DNA from: an uncultured Pseudomonadota bacterium
GTDB taxonomy: Bacteria > Myxococcota_A > UBA796 > CAJQPC01
NCBI GenBank assembly: GCA_913060515.1
Contig: CAJXRZ010000029.1
Coordinates: 1 to 64,000, forward strand
Direction: 5' to 3'
Length of the DNA: 64,000 bases
Under the pieces are notes generated by a model, which saw nothing but the letters and a program-made list of their open reading frames with translations, was not told where the DNA came from and ran no database searches. Below are positions 58,468 through 64,000 of this stretch, one piece after another. The position numbers and the translations under genes are program-made. Within the stretch, counting starts at the first letter, position 1; the number at the start of each line of letters is the position of its first letter.

Positions 58468-58815
58468 CTACTCGGTGGCGATGCAGGACTCGTCGAAGAG
58501 GGCATCACATTCAGAAGGCACGCCCTCGGCCTCGCAGATCTCCTCGTCGCTGAGCGCGGCGTAGGCGTCGCTGCAGGCGCGCGAGTCACCGACGGTGGCG
58601 GTGCAGCCCTCTGGAGGGGCGATGTACTCGGCATCACAGTCGCCGCCGAGGGTGATCTCGAAGCTGAAGTCGTCGTCACCACAGGTGATGGTGCGCTCCT
58701 CGGTCTCCTCGCAGAGGCTCTGGGCCTGCTCTTGGTCCAGGCTGGACAGTTCAGCGTTGTCGCTGACTCCGCAGGCGGTGAGGGCGAGGAGGGAAAGGAC
58801 AATCAGGTTTCGCAT
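58468..58815 (-). CDS. Cysteine-rich small lipoprotein
   Basis: Predicted 115-residue lipoprotein with a conventional leader, MRNLIVLSLLALTAC, and ATG 58815 preceded by GGAG at six bases. The mature part is acidic with about eight cysteines (SLCEETEERTITCGDDD, CDAEY, EGCTAT, RACSDAY, EICEAEG, SECDALFDESC), suggesting several disulfides. No family is recognised. It is flanked by hairpins on both sides and is probably a single-gene transcript. Confidence 0.8.
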   Translation of the reverse strand: MRNLIVLSLLALTACGVSDNAELSSLDQEQAQSLCEETEERTITCGDDDFSFEITLGGDCDAEYIAPPEGCTATVGDSRACSDAYAALSDEEICEAEGVPSECDALFDESCIATE

Positions 58816-58870
58816 GTGTGTGTCTCCGTGGCCACAGTTAGCGGTGGCCGCGCGGCCTAAACGGCCGGCC

Positions 58871-58904
58871 GGAGGCTTTATTCACTCTCGATGCAGAAGC
58901 CTCC
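58871..58904 (-). terminator. Inverted repeat after the diheme cytochrome gene
   Basis: GGAGGCTT (58871-58878) and AAGCCTCC (58897-58904) form an 8-bp inverted repeat with an 18-nt loop, 28 nt after the stop at 58933. Two smaller palindromes, GGCCGCGCGGCC (58846-58857) and GGCCGGCC (58863-58870), lie just beyond. Confidence 0.45.
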
Positions 58905-58932
58905 AACTTCGGGGGTCCTCAACCGGGTCTCT

Positions 58933-60630
58933 TTAGAGGGTTTTGAGGAAGAGGATGAGGTCTTCCCGCACCGCGCCTGTGACCACGAGCACGCCGTCCT
59001 GGTCGTAGAGCATCTCTTCATGCCCCCCGTTGCCGAGGCCAAGTTGGCTGGTCTCGAAGTAGGCGTCTTCAACCAAGGTCCATGACTCCGGAACCTGATC
59101 CCCGACAGGAAAGCCAACGCACGCCGCGTCGAAGTCGGTCTCCGGGTCATCCGATGGCCCCTGCCAGTAGCTGCTTGGGCGCTGGGCCGCCGGGGTCAGC
59201 AAGGCGCAGAGCGTGGGGGCGGCGTTGTTGTGCAGGTAGGGATACCGGGCCCAGATGCCGTCCAGAGGCGGGGGCACATAGCCTTGACCGGCCCGCACCA
59301 CGGTGTCCATGCTCTTGGAGATGCGCAGCCCGTTGAGCTCCTCAAGGGCCAACATGGACAGGGCGCGCTCCGGGTCTGTGCCCACATCCACAGGCCGCGT
59401 CTGTGGGCTGTAGTAGAGCGTGGCGGTCTTGAGCTGCTCTTCCAGGGGAAGGGACTCGGACTCGGGCTGCTCCCAGACCTTCTCGACGCTGCCGTGGCAG
59501 GCTGCGCACTGCTGCTCGTAGGTGGCGTGACCGGCCTGAAGGCGCTCCATCTCGAAGCCTTCGGTGCCGAACCAGTCCGTCCAGAGGGGGGCCTCGTTGG
59601 CGAAGATGGCGACGGTCAGCTCGTCCACCGCCTGCTGGTTGTCCTCCAGCCAGTTCTCCAACTCCTCCAGGTCCGTGCCGCGGCCCAGCTCATTCCAGAG
59701 GAAGTTGGTCAGGACCGGGTTGCCCTGCACGATGCTGCCGTCGGCCAGCCAGGCGGTCTTGTAGCGCATGACCCACCAAGGGATGGGCTTGGAGTCGGCC
59801 ACCCCCTCGTCCAGGATGCTGGCCCGCGGGTTGTAGTGGTAGCGCACATCAAAGCTGGCGTTCTCGTCCTGGCCTCGCTTGGAAAGGCTGAGGCTGACTT
59901 GGGCCAGGGAGGTGTCCAGTCCCAAGACCTGGGGGTTGCGTGTGCCCACCCAAGACATGCTCTCCACCGCCTCCTCGTAGAGAAAGACCTCTCCGTCGGT
60001 GGCGCCGCTCAGGTCTTGGAAGACATCGCTGGGAACGGTGGGCAAGACCTTTGCCGCCAGGTCAAAGAAGGCGTTGGGCCGGGCCTTCTTGTTGGAGAGT
60101 CCCACCACGGTCTGGCCGAAGAGCTCGCCGGCGTGACAGGCCGCGCAAGAGAAGACCAGCGCCTCGCCGTACTCGGTGTCCACCACGGCGGCCCCCATGG
60201 GGTCCCCGGGCTGGAGGTCCAATGGCAGAGGCACGCTGCCGTCTCCTGGAATGGGCGGGAGTCCCAGGCGCTCGTAGAGCTCGGGCATGGTGCCAAAGCC
60301 GGCTACTTGGCGGGTCAGCCCCTGAATGGTGCCGTTGTCAGGGTTGCTGAGCAGCTCGTTGAGCGGACGGAAGGGCATGCGCAGGCCCGTGACCGTCACC
60401 GGCCAGACCATCGCGTGGGCCAGCCCGTCCTGGGTGACCCGCTCCAGGTCTTGAGGGTCCAAGCCGTAGATGTTGGCCCGGTGTGTGCCCGGCTCAAGCC
60501 AAGCTTCCTCCGACCAATCCACCGCGCGTCCCTCACACAGGCCATCGCCGTCTGCGTCCAAGCCCAAGCAGAGCCCCTCGGGCTCCTTGCAGCCCAGGGC
60601 TGCTGTCAGGGCGAGAACCAGGGGCAGCAT
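58933..60630 (-). CDS. Diheme cytochrome c lipoprotein
   Basis: Predicted 565-residue lipoprotein (MLPLVLALTAALGC, Cys14). Early DADGDGLCEG is a calcium-loop-like segment. Two heme sites are visible, FSCAACHAGE near residue 163 and QQCAACHGSV near residue 376. The size and spacing recall RoxA-like or other large diheme cytochromes of Myxococcota, but the match is not strong enough to name. It starts two bases after the Grx-like gene stop and is the distal gene of the minus-strand run from the right edge. Confidence 0.85.
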   Translation of the reverse strand: MLPLVLALTAALGCKEPEGLCLGLDADGDGLCEGRAVDWSEEAWLEPGTHRANIYGLDPQDLERVTQDGLAHAMVWPVTVTGLRMPFRPLNELLSNPDNGTIQGLTRQVAGFGTMPELYERLGLPPIPGDGSVPLPLDLQPGDPMGAAVVDTEYGEALVFSCAACHAGELFGQTVVGLSNKKARPNAFFDLAAKVLPTVPSDVFQDLSGATDGEVFLYEEAVESMSWVGTRNPQVLGLDTSLAQVSLSLSKRGQDENASFDVRYHYNPRASILDEGVADSKPIPWWVMRYKTAWLADGSIVQGNPVLTNFLWNELGRGTDLEELENWLEDNQQAVDELTVAIFANEAPLWTDWFGTEGFEMERLQAGHATYEQQCAACHGSVEKVWEQPESESLPLEEQLKTATLYYSPQTRPVDVGTDPERALSMLALEELNGLRISKSMDTVVRAGQGYVPPPLDGIWARYPYLHNNAAPTLCALLTPAAQRPSSYWQGPSDDPETDFDAACVGFPVGDQVPESWTLVEDAYFETSQLGLGNGGHEEMLYDQDGVLVVTGAVREDLILFLKTL

Positions 60631-60632
60631 CT

Positions 60633-61013
60633 TTAGGGCTCCGAGCGCTCAGCCCGACCCTTCTCGAGCAGTGCCGTGAAGCTGCCATCTTCCAGGGCCT
60701 TCAGGGTCTCATCACAGCCACCGACCAGGGCCCCTTGCACGAAGACCTGAGGGAAGAGGGGCCAGCCGCTCCACATCTTGATGACCAGGCGCTCGCGCCA
60801 CTTGGACATGTAGGAGCCGTACTCCAGGTAGGTGTACTGGATCTGGGCGGCGTCCAGAGCCTTGCGCGCCTTCTTCACCACCGGGTTCTGGGCCATGCCG
60901 ACCACGACGACCGCCTGCGAGGCCACCGTGCTGCGTACCTGCTCCAGGACGTCGGGGTGAAACTTGGCCACGAAGGCTTGTGCGGCAGGGGTCTGCGCGG
61001 GGTGCTCGGACAT
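60633..61013 (-). CDS. Glutaredoxin-like protein lacking active-site cysteines
   Basis: Predicted 126-residue protein. Residues 33-115 follow the glutaredoxin fold: VVVVGMAQNPVVKKARKAL, WPLFPQVFVQGALVGGCDETLKAL. The active-site CPYC is replaced by NPVV (43-46): both cysteines are lost while the neighbouring Pro and the C-terminal GGCDE glutathione-binding part are kept. It may bind glutathione or an iron-sulfur cluster or be a non-redox adaptor. It sits between the oxidoreductase and the diheme cytochrome genes. Confidence 0.85.
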   Translation of the reverse strand: MSEHPAQTPAAQAFVAKFHPDVLEQVRSTVASQAVVVVGMAQNPVVKKARKALDAAQIQYTYLEYGSYMSKWRERLVIKMWSGWPLFPQVFVQGALVGGCDETLKALEDGSFTALLEKGRAERSEP

Positions 61014-61039
61014 GGACTCTCCAGCGGGGATGTCCCAGG

Positions 61040-61879
61040 CTAATGCGCCAGGGGGACAAGAGGGGTGCGGTCCAAGGCCTCGGCGAGCTCCAAGATGCGT
61101 AGGATCCGCGACTCGGGCAGATAGTGCAGCGCGCCGTCCAAGATGCGCGCGCTGGCGTGCAGTTGATCCTCAAAGAAGAGTCCACGGTTCTCTGGCAGGG
61201 ACACTGGCACGCCATCACAGCTCAGGCTTCGGTTCTCTTGAACCCAGGTCTTGTCCCCTGTGACAAGGAAACGGGTCTGGCGCTTCAAGCCCTGCTCCTG
61301 ACGGAAGTCCAGGCCCACTTCTCCCCACGGGTAGAGCAAGGCGCCCTGTAGGTGATCTGGACCACGGGCTTCGAGGCGAACACCGCTAGGCTCCCCCAGT
61401 GCATGCACAACCCGGTGAAGGCGCGCGACGTTGCCCCAGGCTGGGGAGACGCTGCGCGGGCCGGTCTGGAAGCTGATGTGGCCGCTCTGTGCCGTGATCT
61501 TCGCTTGCCCCAGGACCTGCGAGACCCCACCGAGCAGCTCGATGTGCTCCACGTGAAGCACCTTGTTTTGGGCTTCGGCCAAGGAGAAGAGGGCTCGGGC
61601 TTGGGTGGCGCTCTGGCAGATGGGGAACTCGGTGAGCACGTGGCAGTCGGCCTCCAGGGCGGCCTGGATCTGTGCGCCGTGCACGGCATCGGGGCTGCAA
61701 ATTGCCACGGCATCGCAGCGTTCCAGGATCTGCTCGATGGGCCAGTCTGGGATGCCCAGGCTCGCCGGATCTCCCCGGTGTCCTGCGAGCAGCTCCGCAC
61801 GCGGGTCCTTCTGGATGGCGCGACCGCGGGCACGTCCTGCGCCGCCTACCCCCAGGATTCCCCAGCGCAGGGCGCTCAC
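61040..61879 (-). CDS. Gfo/Idh/MocA-family oxidoreductase
   Basis: Predicted 279-residue NAD(P)-dependent oxidoreductase. The N-terminal Rossmann motif is WGILGVGGAGRARGRAI; CDAVAICSPDAVHGAQIQAALEADCHVLTEFP is the conserved helix-strand block of the family, with HVEHIELLGG following. The second domain is shorter than usual. Start is GTG 61879, overlapping the stop of the TerB-like gene (GTGA). Substrate is probably a sugar, cyclitol or a tetrapyrrole; it cannot be told from sequence. Confidence 0.88.
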   Translation of the reverse strand: MSALRWGILGVGGAGRARGRAIQKDPRAELLAGHRGDPASLGIPDWPIEQILERCDAVAICSPDAVHGAQIQAALEADCHVLTEFPICQSATQARALFSLAEAQNKVLHVEHIELLGGVSQVLGQAKITAQSGHISFQTGPRSVSPAWGNVARLHRVVHALGEPSGVRLEARGPDHLQGALLYPWGEVGLDFRQEQGLKRQTRFLVTGDKTWVQENRSLSCDGVPVSLPENRGLFFEDQLHASARILDGALHYLPESRILRILELAEALDRTPLVPLAH

Positions 61880-62301
61880 GGTGCGTCGAAGCCTGAGAGC
61901 AGGGCCTCGCTCTCGTCCATCAACTCCCAGTAGCGACGCAGCCAGTCCTCGATGCGCTCCGCAGCGCCGATGTCCACCCCCAGCCACTTGGCGACTCGGT
62001 GAACGTGGGCGCGCTCGATCTCCGTGTAGTTGCCGTCGATGCAGGCCAACACGATGCAGTCGCGCAGGATGACCCGCCGGGTGGTCTCGGAGACCTGCGC
62101 GTCTACGGGGGGCAACTCGATGAGCGGCTGGGTGAGCAGCGGCTCCACCTCCACGCCCAGCAGCGCGGCGCGCGCGCGGATGTAGTCCTGCTCCTCCTCC
62201 ACCAATCCATCCAGGTGTCCCTGGGCGACCAGCAGTCGCAGGTAGGTGGTGGGGTCGAATTCCCGGAGCAGGGTGTTGGCGGCATCGAGGGGGGCTTTCA
62301 T
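61876..62301 (-). CDS. TerB-like protein
   Basis: Predicted 141-residue helical protein similar to the TerB/DjlA-N domain: RRVILRDCIVLACIDGNYTEIERAHVHRVAKWLGVDIG holds the acidic metal-binding pattern of that fold. TerB proteins act in tellurite resistance or stress complexes, often as small Ca2+-binding scaffolds. It starts 9 nt after the large membrane protein gene and is coupled to the oxidoreductase. Confidence 0.82.
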   Translation of the reverse strand: MKAPLDAANTLLREFDPTTYLRLLVAQGHLDGLVEEEQDYIRARAALLGVEVEPLLTQPLIELPPVDAQVSETTRRVILRDCIVLACIDGNYTEIERAHVHRVAKWLGVDIGAAERIEDWLRRYWELMDESEALLSGFDAP

Positions 62302-62310
62302 GCCAGCAGT

Positions 62311-64000
62311 CTACCGTCCCGGTGCCTTGGGGGAGGCGGCGCCTGGCCCTGGAGGTGGTCCGGGTGGGCCGGAGATGCGCAGGTCGACGGCGTTCTCGAG
62401 CAAGGCCCCTTGTGTGGCCTCCGGTGGCAGGACCCAGATGGCGCCGCTGGCGTCTTGGTGTTTGGGCTGGCCTAACGCTTGGGTGATGCTGCGCCGGGTG
62501 GCGGTGGAGGGGTGGCCGTGGGCCTTTCTCCAGGCCGCCTCGTCCAGCACCACGGTGTCGATGTGGTTCTGCTCGAAGTAGGCCTGATCGCCCTGGTTGA
62601 AGGTGACGGCTGGGGCGTTCTGCCCTCGCTGCTTCCACAGGCTGACGACCAAGGGAGAGCGGCCCATCGCGTCCAGGTGCGCAGGATCGATGAACCAGGG
62701 CTGGGCTTCAAAGACACCCCCCATCAGGGGGCGCTGGTGGTGGTGCTGCCAGGCGCTGGCCAAGGGGCTCTGGAGCACCGGGACCACCAGGATGGCGCCG
62801 GTCTCGGGGCGCGCGTCCAGGGCTTGCCAGAGGGTGGGGGGCGTGGGGTTCCAGGTGCCCAGGGGCAGCCAGCCCATCCCGAAGGCTTGCACGACGAGGG
62901 CCACCGGGGCCAGGGCGCTCAAGGCCAGGGACAAGCCCTTTTTCTTGGTGCGGGCGGCAGCGTCGAAGGCCAGGACCACCAGAGGCAGGCCGGCCACGTG
63001 CAGCCACCGGTCCGGGTGGTGGAAGGCGTCAAAGCCCGGCACCCAACGCCAGAGGGGGTAGGCCGGCAGGCGCCAGACCCGCGCGCCGAGCTCCTGCGCG
63101 GGGCCCATGGCCATCACCCAGCAGAGCAGCAGCATGGCGATCCAAGGGAGCTGCTGCCGTGCTCGGGTGGTCAGGGTCCAGATCAGGCCTGGGACCAAGA
63201 TCGCGGGCAGCCAGCCCCGAAGATGGGTTGGCCATGCTCCGTTCAGGGCCAGCACGTCAGCGAAGAGAGGGGAGAGCTGCGCGGCGTCCAGGCCACCGGC
63301 TTGGGGGCTGGGTAGGCCCACAAGCGCCAAGGAGATCCACCAAGGGCTGGTGATGGCCGCGGCGATTGCTGCGGCGAGCAGCAGCTCTTTGAGGAGAGCC
63401 TGGCCTCGTTGGCGGTGGGCGATGAGGAAGAGGGGCAGGCAGAGCACGGCCATGGCCGCGTAGAACCAGTAGCTCAGGGCCAAGAGGGCTCCGCTGACCC
63501 CCAAGAGCACAGCGTTGCGCCAGCCTCCGCCCTTGAGTCGGAGCAGAGCGAGCATCACCAGGGGCAGGGCGAAGAGCAGGGCCTGGGTCATGCGCCCGGT
63601 GGCCAGCTCGCCGAGGCTTGGCGGGAGCAAGGTCCAGACCATCGCGGCCGCTAGAGTGGGACCCCAGCGCTTCCAGAGATGCAGGCCCAGGGGGACAAAG
63701 CCCAGCAGGTTCAGGGGCAGGATCAGCAGGGGCGTGAAGCTCAGGGGGTGCTCGGCGCCCAGGGCCTTGAGCAGGCCGGAGAGCAGGAACTCCAGAATGT
63801 TGGCCCCGTTCGCTGGCAGCAGGTTCATGCCGGTGGGCCACATGAAGGCGCGGTGAAGCCAGGGTGCCTCAAAGGCGAGCAGGGCTTGGTGGGTGCCGTG
63901 GTGGAGCGCGATCGCACCAAGCCAGTCGTCGTTCTGGTAGCCCAACAGGGCGCCTCCGCGCAGGGCCTGCAGCTCCGGCAGAGCCACCACCAGCGAGGCC
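62311..64000 (-). CDS. Polytopic membrane protein, GT-C-like, 5' end beyond window
   Basis: At least 559 residues, open through the right edge, so the N-terminus is missing. About ten to twelve hydrophobic helices, with a loop near the visible start (GYQNDDWLGAIALHHGT) that has acidic residues, recall the GT-C glycosyltransferase or mannosyltransferase-like membrane enzymes (large extracytoplasmic loop with an acidic motif). The C-terminal 150 residues are soluble, ending in a Pro/Gly-rich tail. The name is tentative. It is the first gene of the minus-strand run continuing through TerB, the oxidoreductase, Grx and the diheme cytochrome. Confidence 0.7.
   Translation of the reverse strand, partial: ASLVVALPELQALRGGALLGYQNDDWLGAIALHHGTHQALLAFEAPWLHRAFMWPTGMNLLPANGANILEFLLSGLLKALGAEHPLSFTPLLILPLNLLGFVPLGLHLWKRWGPTLAAAMVWTLLPPSLGELATGRMTQALLFALPLVMLALLRLKGGGWRNAVLLGVSGALLALSYWFYAAMAVLCLPLFLIAHRQRGQALLKELLLAAAIAAAITSPWWISLALVGLPSPQAGGLDAAQLSPLFADVLALNGAWPTHLRGWLPAILVPGLIWTLTTRARQQLPWIAMLLLCWVMAMGPAQELGARVWRLPAYPLWRWVPGFDAFHHPDRWLHVAGLPLVVLAFDAAARTKKKGLSLALSALAPVALVVQAFGMGWLPLGTWNPTPPTLWQALDARPETGAILVVPVLQSPLASAWQHHHQRPLMGGVFEAQPWFIDPAHLDAMGRSPLVVSLWKQRGQNAPAVTFNQGDQAYFEQNHIDTVVLDEAAWRKAHGHPSTATRRSITQALGQPKHQDASGAIWVLPPEATQGALLENAVDLRISGPPGPPPGPGAASPKAPGR

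Overview
The window is a high-GC, very gene-dense piece of a Gram-negative genome with about 69 protein genes, no rRNA, tRNA, CRISPR array or insertion sequence that I could see, and a 5' edge that starts inside an Illumina Nextera adapter, so the left edge is a contig end. Several features point to an uncultured Myxococcota (delta-proteobacterial) lineage: C-terminal tails of the MYXO-CTERM kind (a Cys-x-Cys pair, a hydrophobic stretch, an Arg cluster) on three proteins, Asp/Thr/Gly-rich linkers after lipoprotein cysteines, two CotH-kinase lipoproteins, and a repetitive Asp/Cys-rich lipoprotein. The species assignment is inference.

Layout. 0.3-9.6 kb: surface and membrane proteins (two paralogous small membrane proteins, an SGNH hydrolase, a 7-repeat lipoprotein), a beta-carbonic anhydrase, an HExxH lipoprotein translationally coupled to a selenate/phosphonate-type binding lipoprotein, a biotin-carboxylase fragment and a serine hydrolase. 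9.7-15.7 kb (minus): a tightly overlapping operon of two tandem-duplicated outer-membrane proteins, a DUF2177 protein, a PlsC acyltransferase and a DUF1295 membrane enzyme, then a CotH lipoprotein. 15.8-19.6 kb: oxyR with an OxyR-type operator at its start, a YbaN-like protein, a second CotH lipoprotein with a beta-barrel partner, and a lamin-tail-domain lipoprotein. 19.6-25.9 kb: an alcohol dehydrogenase with a divergent LysR regulator, and a two-gene NAD-dependent formate dehydrogenase whose catalytic subunit is read through an in-frame UGA (selenocysteine) followed by an fdhF-like SECIS hairpin. 26-34 kb: secreted and lipoproteins, a flavin-reductase-like protein, a SulP transporter, a spermidine-synthase-like protein, a YceI lipoprotein and a CBS-domain protein. 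34.2-38.5 kb (minus): four tandem, diverged paralogs of a membrane-anchored family I do not recognise. 39-46.4 kb: topoisomerase III, an AAA+ ATPase, and cysD-cysN with a degenerate CysC domain. 46.5-54 kb: a second HExxH surface protein, a PilT-like ATPase, WYL and LysR regulators, DoxX and VOC proteins. 54-61 kb: a redox-flavoured stretch with a pentaheme and a diheme cytochrome c, a YtkA-like lipoprotein, an NHL-like lipoprotein and a glutaredoxin-like protein without active-site cysteines. 61-64 kb: an oxidoreductase, a TerB-like protein and a large membrane protein that runs off the right edge.

Themes that tie the window together: most genes within a strand run are coupled by 1-4 nt stop/start overlaps (ATGA, GTGA, TTGA, TAATG); most lipoprotein and Sec signal peptides are extremely short and have no Lys/Arg n-region; and several gene ends carry strong GC-rich hairpins without a following T-tract. 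The best candidates for something undescribed are the four-paralog cluster at 34.2-38.5 kb and the minimal, uncharged signal peptides. The best-supported special biology is the selenocysteine formate dehydrogenase, which shares the window with a binding protein of the putative selenate-uptake family.
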